A stretch of DNA of 64,000 bases. It comes from TMED78 sp036337035. GTDB lineage: Bacteria > Pseudomonadota > Gammaproteobacteria > Steroidobacterales > Rariloculaceae. Numbering within the stretch: position 1 is the first letter of the stretch; each line of letters opens with the position of its first letter. The translations under genes and the position numbers were made by a program. The notes under the pieces were generated by a model. The model worked only from the letters and a program-made list of their open reading frames with translations. It was not told where the DNA came from and made no database searches. Below, one piece after another: positions 36,235 to 43,969 of this stretch. The stretch covers positions 20,296 through 84,295 of the forward strand of contig JAYZFC010000006.1 of the NCBI GenBank assembly GCA_036337035.1, in the 5' to 3' direction.

Positions 36235-37161
36235 ATGATGAAATCAAAAAATCTGAATGTTTTTTTTAGTCTTGTAGTATTATTATTTTCTCTTAATCAA
36301 GCACTAAGCCAGAGCCTATTTTCTATCAAAAATCAAAAAAACCTGATAAAAGAAATTAGGGATGCATCATATGTAATTAAAGGTGAAATGCCAGTCGCGA
36401 TAAACTACTCCAAACTAGCTGAAAGCCATAGGCCTTATTCTGACATTATCACAGATGGAAATAATGATATCTTTATACAAGCAAGAACTGCATTTCAAAT
36501 AGTATACCCTTCTTCAGAAATCATGATTGACGGCGGTATGGATAGATCTATCCATAATTATTTCGGATTTGGTAGGGCAGAACCATACTGGGAAAATAAA
36601 AATAATGAAATAAAAGCAGCTCTTAAAAGAGCAGCAATTATTATAACCACTCATGAACACGCTGATCATATTGCAGGAATTATCAATAGCAATATTACTA
36701 ACAGCATAGCATCTAAAACACTGCTAACTAAATCTCAAGTCGAAACATTAGTTAATAATCCCCAAATGCCAGCAATAAAGCTTAGCCCTGATGATATAAA
36801 AAATTTTAATATAATTGATTATGAATCAATTATGCCACTAGCTCCTGGAGTAGTGCTAATAAAATCAGCAGGACACACCAATGGTCATCAAATGATTTTT
36901 GTTTCCCTAGAGAACAAACAAGAATTTCTCTTTATTGGAGATGTAGCTTGGTCAATTGAAAATATTAAACAACTAAAGCTTAGACCCCTCGCAACAAGGA
37001 ATAGAATAAAAGAAGACTCTAATGCTCTTATGAATCAAATGGTTTGGATAAAATATTTAATGGATGAAGAAAATATAATCATCGTGCCTTCACACGATGA
37101 CAAATTAATTCAAGAATATAAAGAGAATAGTATCATTAATGACAGTTTAAAAATAAATTAA
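36235..37161 (+). CDS. Exported metallo-beta-lactamase-fold hydrolase
   Basis: The 308-residue product has a signal peptide (residues 1 to about 26, ending ALSQ). The metal-binding motif HEHADH is at residues 140-145, followed by a further histidine in AGHTNGHQ and an aspartate in FIGDVAW. It lacks features of known antibiotic-hydrolysing classes, and the substrate is unknown. It follows the cytochrome c gene by nine bases, so the two may be co-expressed in the periplasm. It converges on ppiC. Confidence 0.8.
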   Translation: MMKSKNLNVFFSLVVLLFSLNQALSQSLFSIKNQKNLIKEIRDASYVIKGEMPVAINYSKLAESHRPYSDIITDGNNDIFIQARTAFQIVYPSSEIMIDGGMDRSIHNYFGFGRAEPYWENKNNEIKAALKRAAIIITTHEHADHIAGIINSNITNSIASKTLLTKSQVETLVNNPQMPAIKLSPDDIKNFNIIDYESIMPLAPGVVLIKSAGHTNGHQMIFVSLENKQEFLFIGDVAWSIENIKQLKLRPLATRNRIKEDSNALMNQMVWIKYLMDEENIIIVPSHDDKLIQEYKENSIINDSLKIN

Positions 37162-37170
37162 TTTTATTCT

Positions 37171-37449
37171 CTAACTTCTGCTAGTGACCTCTAGAAGATG
37201 ATATCCAAACTGAGTCTTTACCGGACCTTGAACTTCATTGATGCTAGCAGAAAATACTACTTCATCAAATTCCTTAACCATTTGTCCCGGACCAAAAGTT
37301 CCTAGATCACCGCCTCTTTCGCCCGAGGGACAGGAAGAAAACTCCTTAGCAATGGCGCCAAAATCTTCACCATTATTTATTCGGGCTTTAAGCTCATTAC
37401 ATAAACTTTCATCTGATACTAATATATGTCGTGCGGCTGCTTGTGTCAT
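37171..37449 (-). CDS. ppiC: Small parvulin-type peptidyl-prolyl isomerase
   Basis: Cytoplasmic proline isomerase of the parvulin family. The 92-residue product is a single domain: AAARHILVSDE, FGAIAKEFSSCPSGERGGDLGTFGPGQMV and QTQFGYHLLEV-like KTQFGYHLLEV. It is almost the same length as E. coli PpiC (93). There is no signal sequence, so it is cytosolic. It is transcribed alone, convergent with the hydrolase gene. Confidence 0.93.
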   Translation of the reverse strand: MTQAAARHILVSDESLCNELKARINNGEDFGAIAKEFSSCPSGERGGDLGTFGPGQMVKEFDEVVFSASINEVQGPVKTQFGYHLLEVTSRS

Positions 37450-37485
37450 GAAGTAATCCTTATATTGTTTTATTATAATAGTATA

Positions 37486-38478
37486 TTACCTAACTAACTC
37501 CGGTAGTCCTATTATTCTATCAGATAAATGTCCAAGCGAAATTGAAAAGTAATGTGACCTATTCCACATCATAATATCTCTGTAGTTTTCATACACTAAA
37601 AAAGAAGGTTCTAGGCCTTCTTCTGGCACAACTATTGACCCTCTAATATTTATTTTTGGTAGCTCATTTCCAAAGATATCTAATACGCCCAACATACTCC
37701 ATTCATCAAGAGACATATTTATCTCGAGCCCCTCAAAGCTTCTATCAAAATCAATAGGGAGCATTACTTGTCTACCCCATATAATACCTCTCATCCATCC
37801 TTGACTTGACATAAAATTTGCTGCTGACTCTAGAGCATCAGCCGTATTATTCCAGATATCTTTTTTTCCATCACCATCGCCATCTTTCGCATAAGAAATA
37901 AAAGTTGAAGGCATAAATTGAACTTGCCCCATTGCTCCTGCCCAAGAACCTTTCATATCTTCTAATGCAATATGTCCTTCATCTAGTATTTTTAGAGCAT
38001 TAATTAATTCAGATCTAAAAAAACTTGGTCTTCTAGTATCATAAGCTAACGTTACTAGTGATTCTATTACTGAGTGACTGCCTTGGGTGTTTCCATAATT
38101 ACTCTCTATACCCCAGGCTGCAACCAAAATATGGGGTGCTATACCGTACCTCGAATAAATATCTTCTAACAAGTCTTGGTTTTCTAGTAATTTTGAGCGC
38201 CCTTGATCAATTCTTTGTTGTGAAACAACCCTGCTCAAATAGTCCCAAAAATTTAATTTAAATTCTGGCTGATTCCTATCTAGTTCTATAATCCTAGATA
38301 TTGGCTCTACTCCTTTTAAGGATTGAGAAATAATATCTTCTGATATGCCTTCTGACACAGCCTCTTTAGTGAATTCCTTAATCCAGACATCAAAATCAGC
38401 ATCCTGAGAATAGACAGGCATAAAAAAAACTGTAGCCAAGATAAAAAAATAAATACTATACTTGGTAGAATAAATCAT
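37486..38478 (-). CDS. mltB: Lytic murein transglycosylase, MltB family
   Basis: Cleaves peptidoglycan glycan strands with formation of 1,6-anhydro ends. I chose ATG at 38478 (MIYSTKYSIYFF, 330 residues). A TTG eight codons upstream would overlap the preceding gene. A signal sequence ends near VYSQ (residue 25). The catalytic Glu is residue 125 in GIESNYGN, and AGAMGQVQFMPSTF and DGDGDGKKDIW are typical MltB motifs. No lipobox cysteine is present, so it is probably soluble in the periplasm. It starts 11 bases after the DUF6152 stop. Confidence 0.9.
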   Translation of the reverse strand: MIYSTKYSIYFFILATVFFMPVYSQDADFDVWIKEFTKEAVSEGISEDIISQSLKGVEPISRIIELDRNQPEFKLNFWDYLSRVVSQQRIDQGRSKLLENQDLLEDIYSRYGIAPHILVAAWGIESNYGNTQGSHSVIESLVTLAYDTRRPSFFRSELINALKILDEGHIALEDMKGSWAGAMGQVQFMPSTFISYAKDGDGDGKKDIWNNTADALESAANFMSSQGWMRGIIWGRQVMLPIDFDRSFEGLEINMSLDEWSMLGVLDIFGNELPKINIRGSIVVPEEGLEPSFLVYENYRDIMMWNRSHYFSISLGHLSDRIIGLPELVR

Positions 38479-38489
38479 TATCAAACAAA

Positions 38490-39497
38490 TTAATGCTGGC
38501 AATTATAGGCCTGGAGGGGCTCTTCTATTCTCTCAAAAGACCTAGCCTCACTAAATGACTTAACCCAGTAAACAGGGTCATTGAGCTGCCACTTAATGTG
38601 AAGTATATCTGTATCAGGATCTAATGAAATAACTTCTGTACTTATTAGCTCATGGCTATGAGGCAAGCCTGGATGTTGGTGAATTACCCCTTCTTTATAA
38701 AGGCTTGTGTTTATAATGATTGAGGAGCCGCTATAACTTCCTACAGAATGCCCTAGAACCCTATAGCTCAAATTAGTACCATTGTCTTCTAGATTAATGA
38801 TCCTTTCTGCATCCATCCACTCATAAGAAATAGAAATAGTTTTTTCTTCTTGTTTAATTTCTAATGGCTGACCGTTTCTCCATAACCTACTTATACTAAC
38901 AGGACTACAGTTAAGTGCTGGGTCATCTAATACTGGATCATAGTTATTTAGCGCCTCTATTCCTCTTTCAGAAAACAGATCATCAATCCAAGGATTAGGG
39001 TCATCAGGTCCTGGTACGCCCATTCCTCCATAACCAATACCATTTGTTTCAAAATCAGTGCGCAACATTCTCCAAACGCCATTTATATTTGGAATGTCGC
39101 TGTCTAAAACAGGCATAACATTATTAACATTATTATTTTCTTTCTCTTCCATCACAAAAACTTGTCTTGAAGTTATTCTAGTGCCGTCACTAAATATACC
39201 AAAATCAAAAGCACACTCAGTATCAACCCTTTTGTGTGCGGAACCTGTTATTGTAATACTTGCTCCTTGAGGTAAAACATCTGTGTGCCAGCCAGATCTT
39301 CGTAAAACATTAGCGGGTGGCAATTCACAATCCCATAACTCTAATTCTCCATTTTCATTAACCACATCTATTAAAAGGTGTGAATGCGGATTGATAAAAC
39401 GATATTCCTTTATTGTTCCTTCTATGGTTATTTTTTTATTGACATCAAAATGATATGAAAAAGAATGGTGGGCATATAACGAAACACAAAAAGGCAT
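38490..39497 (-). CDS. DUF6152-type exported protein
   Basis: The protein has an N-terminal DUF6152-like domain (HHSFSYHFD, EGTIKEYRFINPHSH) and a larger uncharacterised C-terminal part. The first standard start, ATG at 39497 (335 residues), leaves only a nine-residue hydrophobic stub before HHSF. The frame stays open upstream to a TAG at 39548-39546. It encodes a full signal peptide (NIIVKACAFALLMPFCVSLYA) but has no ATG, GTG or TTG. An ATT at 39536 lies five bases after AGGGGG and would give a 348-residue precursor. Function is unknown; it is probably periplasmic and cotranscribed with mltB. Confidence 0.75.
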   Translation of the reverse strand: MPFCVSLYAHHSFSYHFDVNKKITIEGTIKEYRFINPHSHLLIDVVNENGELELWDCELPPANVLRRSGWHTDVLPQGASITITGSAHKRVDTECAFDFGIFSDGTRITSRQVFVMEEKENNNVNNVMPVLDSDIPNINGVWRMLRTDFETNGIGYGGMGVPGPDDPNPWIDDLFSERGIEALNNYDPVLDDPALNCSPVSISRLWRNGQPLEIKQEEKTISISYEWMDAERIINLEDNGTNLSYRVLGHSVGSYSGSSIIINTSLYKEGVIHQHPGLPHSHELISTEVISLDPDTDILHIKWQLNDPVYWVKSFSEARSFERIEEPLQAYNCQH

Positions 39498-39556
39498 TAA
39501 TAATGCAAATGCACACGCTTTGACAATGATATTAATAATAACCCCCTATATTGTCT

Positions 39557-40474
39557 TTAAAAAACATTAATAGCCTCAATTAATAATGTATCATCATAGA
39601 TATTATCACTACTTAACATATACTGCACTTGAGGCATCTTAGCTCTATATACTATATTAGGCTGAACCCCGATGGAATCAATTTTCTTGCCTAGCGGAGA
39701 AACCAAGAATGCAGAAGTAAGATATAAAGCACTGCCATCAATCAATGGATAAAGAGTCTGAACTGTGCCCTTTCCTTGGGTTCTTTGTCCAAACACTTTA
39801 GCTCTTTTGTTTTCTTTTAGAGCAGCAACAACTACCTCAGCTGAAGATGCAGTTCCCAAGTTGCTTAAAACAACTAATGGTTTACCTTTAATTACATCTC
39901 CTATGCGAGCTCTTACTAAGCTCCTGGAATCACTTGTCCTCCCTCTTGTAATCACAATTGTCCCATCATCAAGAAAAGCATCTGAAATCTCAATAGCTGA
40001 TGATAAGCTTCCACCAGGATTATTTCTCAGATCAAGTATGAAGCCCTTTAATGGCCTTTTTGAATCCTTCTCTAAAGCCTTAACTATATCTGTTAACTGT
40101 AAACATGTTTGATTTGAAAAATACAATATCCGTATATAGCCTATATCATTGGGCAAATACTTACCAAACACACTTTCATGTGAAGAATTAAGTTCTATTT
40201 CCTGTAAAAAATCTTCATGTTTAGAAGGAATGAGAAATTTTGAGTAATTATCTAATCCATCAAGTGTGCCTAATTCTAAATTTAAACTTACCTGATCCTC
40301 ATCAATCTTATCAACATATTCTCTCAATATAATATTCTTAACAGACTTATCAGAAAAACTACCTTCTTGATCTGGCAATAATAGACTAATGCATAGAAGG
40401 CCTATAATGAATATAGTTGCTAGTGATAACCTTGTTTTATTTGACATGCAAAGCCTTTTAAGAAACATTTTCAC
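39557..40474 (-). CDS. S41 family (CtpA-like) protease lacking the PDZ domain
   Basis: Carboxyl-terminal-processing protease family member. The 305-residue product has an N-terminal membrane or signal segment (residues about 15-34) and the LDNYSKFLIP segment that normally precedes the PDZ domain. It then goes within 25 residues to the core strand IGYIRILYF, so the usual PDZ domain of about 80 residues is absent. Ser210 (GTASSAE) and Lys235 (TQGKGTVQ) are 25 residues apart, the spacing of the catalytic dyad. ATG at 40447 (MSNKTRL) is an alternative start. A ctpA gene stands near yibN in Pseudomonas too. Confidence 0.85.
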   Translation of the reverse strand: MKMFLKRLCMSNKTRLSLATIFIIGLLCISLLLPDQEGSFSDKSVKNIILREYVDKIDEDQVSLNLELGTLDGLDNYSKFLIPSKHEDFLQEIELNSSHESVFGKYLPNDIGYIRILYFSNQTCLQLTDIVKALEKDSKRPLKGFILDLRNNPGGSLSSAIEISDAFLDDGTIVITRGRTSDSRSLVRARIGDVIKGKPLVVLSNLGTASSAEVVVAALKENKRAKVFGQRTQGKGTVQTLYPLIDGSALYLTSAFLVSPLGKKIDSIGVQPNIVYRAKMPQVQYMLSSDNIYDDTLLIEAINVF

Positions 40475-40535
40475 ACAGTGAGCTTTCGACTGATATAATA
40501 TTACTTAAATATCGTTAGTAATTATAGGGTGCAAA

Positions 40536-40946
40536 ATGGGACAACTGTATGAATTTGCTTCAAATCATAGTCTTCTAGTTACTGGGCTTATCTGTTCATG
40601 GCTATTGGTGCTTTTTTATGAAGCTAGACTAAAAAGTCTCTCTTTAAGTAATGTTTCCTCATCAGATGCCATTAAACTAATTAATGATGGTGCAACCATA
40701 ATTGATATTAGAGCCTCTAAAAAATTCAAGCTGGGGCATATAGCAAACTCTAAAAACATGCCTCTAGGAAATATAAATTTAAAAAAAATAAATGATAAAA
40801 ATAAGGCCTTTCTAATTGTTTGTGAAAATGGAAGCTCTTCTGGACAATATTCAAATTCATTAAGAAAAAAAGGCTTAGAAAAAATCTTTAGCCTCAAAGG
40901 AGGTTTAGAATTATGGCAGAATGAAAACCTCCCTCTTGTAAAGTAA
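40536..40946 (+). CDS. Membrane-anchored rhodanese-domain protein (YibN-like)
   Basis: The 136-residue product has one N-terminal membrane segment (residues about 12-29) and a rhodanese domain with IIDIRASKKFKLGHIANSKNMPL. The active-site loop holds Cys96 in CENGSSS. It starts the order rhodanese-grxC-gpsA, which in E. coli reads yibN-grxC-secB-gpsA. The physiological sulfur acceptor is unknown. The gene is divergent from the S41 protease. Confidence 0.88.
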   Translation: MGQLYEFASNHSLLVTGLICSWLLVLFYEARLKSLSLSNVSSSDAIKLINDGATIIDIRASKKFKLGHIANSKNMPLGNINLKKINDKNKAFLIVCENGSSSGQYSNSLRKKGLEKIFSLKGGLELWQNENLPLVK

Positions 40947-40950
40947 TCTT

Positions 40951-41205
40951 ATGGTAAAGATATATACAGCTAATATTTGTGGTTACTGTACAGCTGCAAA
41001 ACAATTACTAGAAAGAAAATCTATAAAATATGAAGAAATAAATATGACCAACGATAAGTCGCTGCAGATGGAAATAATTGAAAAAACAGGCTTAAGAACT
41101 GTCCCACAAATTTTTATCGATGATAAGCATATAGGTGGCTTTAGCGAACTTAGAGATCTCGAAGCATCAGGTGATCTAGATGTAATAATTAGTGAGGTTG
41201 ATTGA
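40951..41205 (+). CDS. grxC: Glutaredoxin 3
   Basis: Glutathione-dependent dithiol oxidoreductase. The 84-residue product has the active site Cys10-Gly-Tyr-Cys13, TVPQIFIDDKHIGGFSEL with the cis-proline, and glutathione-binding GG. Length matches E. coli GrxC (83). It lies four bases after the rhodanese gene, and its stop overlaps the TTG start of gpsA. The secB gene that usually separates grxC and gpsA is missing. Confidence 0.95.
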   Translation: MVKIYTANICGYCTAAKQLLERKSIKYEEINMTNDKSLQMEIIEKTGLRTVPQIFIDDKHIGGFSELRDLEASGDLDVIISEVD

Positions 41206-42206
41206 CTATTTTGAAAAAAAACATAGCCATTATAGGATCTGGAGCTTGGGGCACTGCACTTGCGAGCCACTTGGCTAAATTAAACCATAATGTAATGATA
41301 TGGGGAGTAGATGATAAAGAAATATTAGAAATTAATTCTAAAAAATCTAATAAGATCTTACCACATTATAAAATACCTAAAGGAGTCCGGGCCTCAACAA
41401 GCTTAGAAGCCGTTCTTAATCAAAGCTCTACCATGATTATTGCTGTACCTAGTCACGCATTTAGAGAAACATTAATAAAAATATCTAGAATCAATCATTC
41501 TTGCGCATCACTATCTTGGGCAACCAAGGGGTTTGAGATAGATACAGGGAAATTATTACACGATGTCGTTAAAGAAGAGCTAGGAGAAGAACTACCCACT
41601 GCTGTGATATCTGGTCCAACATTTGCTTTAGAGGTTGCTCAAGGCCAACCATCAGCAATAACAATAGCCTCTTTAGATGAAAGCTATTGTAATTACATGG
41701 CTAATCTTATTTCGTCTATCTCATTAAGAGCATATAAATCAAACGATATTATAGGTGTAGAAGTAGGGGGATCTGTAAAAAACATATTAGCCATAGCAGC
41801 TGGTATATCAGATGGGCTTGGGCTTGGAGCAAATACAAGGGCCGCCTTAATTACTAGAGGTTTATCAGAAATAATTAAACTAGGTACCAAATTAGGCGCA
41901 AATAAAAATACCTTTATGGGTCTTTCAGGAATGGGTGATTTGATTTTAACTTGTAGCGACGATCAATCTAGAAATAGAAGATTTGGTATAGAAATAGCTA
42001 AAGGGTGCGAAATTGAAGAAGCAAAAAGAAAAATTGGATCTACAATCGAAGGATATCTCGCAGCAAAGGCTACCTACAATATTGCTAGAAAAGCTAATAT
42101 AGAAATGCCTATTACAAATGAGGTATATAATATCATTTATGAAGGGGTGCACCCAGCAAGCGCAATAGAGAAGCTAATGAGCAGACCAATAATATCGGAG
42201 AAATAA
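41202..42206 (+). CDS. gpsA: Glycerol-3-phosphate dehydrogenase [NAD(P)+]
   Basis: Makes sn-glycerol-3-phosphate for phospholipids. The 334-residue product has the dinucleotide-binding IGSGAWGTALA, GPTFALEVAQGQPSA, the catalytic Lys in GSVKNILAIAAG, and GLSGMGDLILTC. The start is TTG at 41202, four bases after GAGG and overlapping the grxC stop; a second TTG at 41211 is less well placed. Eleven bases separate it from pyrD, with no cysE following. Confidence 0.95.
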   Translation: MTILKKNIAIIGSGAWGTALASHLAKLNHNVMIWGVDDKEILEINSKKSNKILPHYKIPKGVRASTSLEAVLNQSSTMIIAVPSHAFRETLIKISRINHSCASLSWATKGFEIDTGKLLHDVVKEELGEELPTAVISGPTFALEVAQGQPSAITIASLDESYCNYMANLISSISLRAYKSNDIIGVEVGGSVKNILAIAAGISDGLGLGANTRAALITRGLSEIIKLGTKLGANKNTFMGLSGMGDLILTCSDDQSRNRRFGIEIAKGCEIEEAKRKIGSTIEGYLAAKATYNIARKANIEMPITNEVYNIIYEGVHPASAIEKLMSRPIISEK

Positions 42207-42216
42207 CCTGAGCACT

Positions 42217-43155
42217 ATGTCAGATAAAATTTCTATCGATTTTTGTGGATTAAAACTTAATTCACCTATAATCCTGCTTTCAGGATGTGTTGGATTTGGC
42301 AATGAATACACACGTATTGAAGGCTTCTCAAATGAAGATCCAGGAGCAATCATCTTAAAAGGGACCACAAAAGAGCCTAGATTAGGAAACCCAGCGCATA
42401 GAGTTTGGGAAACTGATGATGGTATGTTAAATGCAATTGGCCTTCAAAACCCTGGAGTAGAAAAGGTTGTCAATGAAATATTGCCAACTCTAGATTTTAG
42501 CGAAACCCACTTTATTGCAAACATTTGTGGATCAACTATAGAAGAATATGCTGATGTTGCAGAAAGATTTAATGACTCTCAAATAAGCGCAATAGAGATA
42601 AATATTTCTTGTCCTAATATTAAAGAAGGGGGCGTCTCTTTTGGGAATTATCCAGAAATGTCAGCTCAAGTAGTATCAGCTTGTAGAAAAGCAACTACCA
42701 AACCTCTAATTGTAAAACTATCACCTAATCAAACTGATATAGCTAGTAACGCAAAAGCTTGTATAGAGGCAGGCGCTGATGGTTTAGCTGTAATAAATAC
42801 TATCTCAGGAATGTCTATAGACATAAAAACAAAAAAACCAATTATCGGTAATATAAAAGGTGGGCTATCTGGGCCAGCAATTAAACCTATTGCCTTACTT
42901 AAAGTATTTCAAGTCTATAAGGAAGCAAAAAAATATGGTATTCCTATCCTTGGTCAGGGAGGAATCTGTAGTGGAAATGATGCTATTGAGTTTTTTCTCG
43001 CAGGATCAACAGCCATTGGAATAGGAACAAGCCTTTTTTATGATCCAATGACAACTAAAAAAATAAATTCTGATCTATGTGAATATCTAAATAAAAACGA
43101 TATTACATCAATAAAAGAATTAATAGGTAAAGTTAAAATTATAAATCAACCTTAA
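42217..43155 (+). CDS. pyrD: Dihydroorotate dehydrogenase, class 1B catalytic subunit
   Basis: Oxidises dihydroorotate to orotate using FMN. The 312-residue product has the cysteine-containing catalytic loop NISCPNIKEGG, VKLSPNQTD, GGLSGPAIKPIAL and GQGGICSG. These are features of soluble class 1B enzymes of the Lactococcus PyrDB type, which normally pair with the FAD/iron-sulfur subunit PyrK. Most gammaproteobacteria use the membrane-bound, quinone-reducing class 2 enzyme. No pyrK is nearby; the partner or electron acceptor is therefore unknown. Confidence 0.9.
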   Translation: MSDKISIDFCGLKLNSPIILLSGCVGFGNEYTRIEGFSNEDPGAIILKGTTKEPRLGNPAHRVWETDDGMLNAIGLQNPGVEKVVNEILPTLDFSETHFIANICGSTIEEYADVAERFNDSQISAIEINISCPNIKEGGVSFGNYPEMSAQVVSACRKATTKPLIVKLSPNQTDIASNAKACIEAGADGLAVINTISGMSIDIKTKKPIIGNIKGGLSGPAIKPIALLKVFQVYKEAKKYGIPILGQGGICSGNDAIEFFLAGSTAIGIGTSLFYDPMTTKKINSDLCEYLNKNDITSIKELIGKVKIINQP

Positions 43156-43183
43156 TAGGTTTTAATTAATTTATATAGCAATT

Positions 43184-43969
43184 GTGAGCATTCATTCAAC
43201 AGCCATAGTATCACCAAAAGCAGAAATAAGTAGCAGTGCCATAATTGGACCGTACTGCATTATAGATGAAAAAGTTAAAATAGGTCCTGGAACCAAATTA
43301 AATTCACATATAGTAGTTGGCAGTGAGTATGGATCGGTCTCTATTGGTAAAAGAAATTTTATTCAGAGTGGAGCAATACTTGGGGGGGCTCCTCAGCACC
43401 TAAATTATAAAAAAAATCAGGGGCAACTTGAAATAGGTGACGATAATCGGATTGGCGAAAATGTAACAATTAACTTGGGAAGCTCTCTCGGAAAAGGCAA
43501 AACCAAAATAGGCAATAAAATCTCAATTATGGCTTATGCTCATATAGGCCATGATTGTGAAATACAAGATAACTCAGTAATTACTAATTTAACTCAGCTT
43601 GCTGGTCATGTAGTTATAGGAGAACAAGCTATAATAAGTGGAATGGTCCCTATTACTCAGTTCGTTAGGATAGGTCGTTTATCTTTTGTTTCAGCTAATT
43701 CTAAAGTTAATAAAGATATTATTCCATTTACAATTGCTGATGGAGAGTGGGCAATACCAAAGGCAATCAACAAAATAGGCTTAAAAAGAGCCTCTATACC
43801 AATTGACTCTATAAATAATATTGAAAAGTCATTAAAAATTCTTTTGAGTCCCAAATACAATATTAAATCTGCTTTACATAAAATTAATGAGGAGGTAACA
43901 GCATGCTCATATATTAAATATTTAATTGAATTCGTGGAGCGCTCAAAAAAAGGGGTAGCTAGAAAATGA
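43184..43969 (+). CDS. lpxA: UDP-sugar acyltransferase LpxA (first step of lipid A synthesis)
   Basis: Left-handed beta-helix acyltransferase adding the first hydroxyacyl chain to UDP-GlcNAc or an analogue. The 261-residue product starts with GTG at 43184. It has hexapeptide repeats (IGPYCIIDEKVKIGPG), GGAPQHLNYK, the catalytic histidine in AHIGHDCEI, and NLTQLAGHVVIG. It is not in the usual lpxD-fabZ-lpxA-lpxB cluster but is fused by a four-base overlap to a GnnA-like dehydrogenase. That suggests it may accept the 3-amino sugar UDP-GlcNAc3N. Confidence 0.93.
   Translation: MSIHSTAIVSPKAEISSSAIIGPYCIIDEKVKIGPGTKLNSHIVVGSEYGSVSIGKRNFIQSGAILGGAPQHLNYKKNQGQLEIGDDNRIGENVTINLGSSLGKGKTKIGNKISIMAYAHIGHDCEIQDNSVITNLTQLAGHVVIGEQAIISGMVPITQFVRIGRLSFVSANSKVNKDIIPFTIADGEWAIPKAINKIGLKRASIPIDSINNIEKSLKILLSPKYNIKSALHKINEEVTACSYIKYLIEFVERSKKGVARK

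Noticed and set aside
39765..40112. Antisense open frame of 115 codons inside the S41 protease gene
   Set aside because: It mirrors the catalytic region of the protease and shows no protein-family features.
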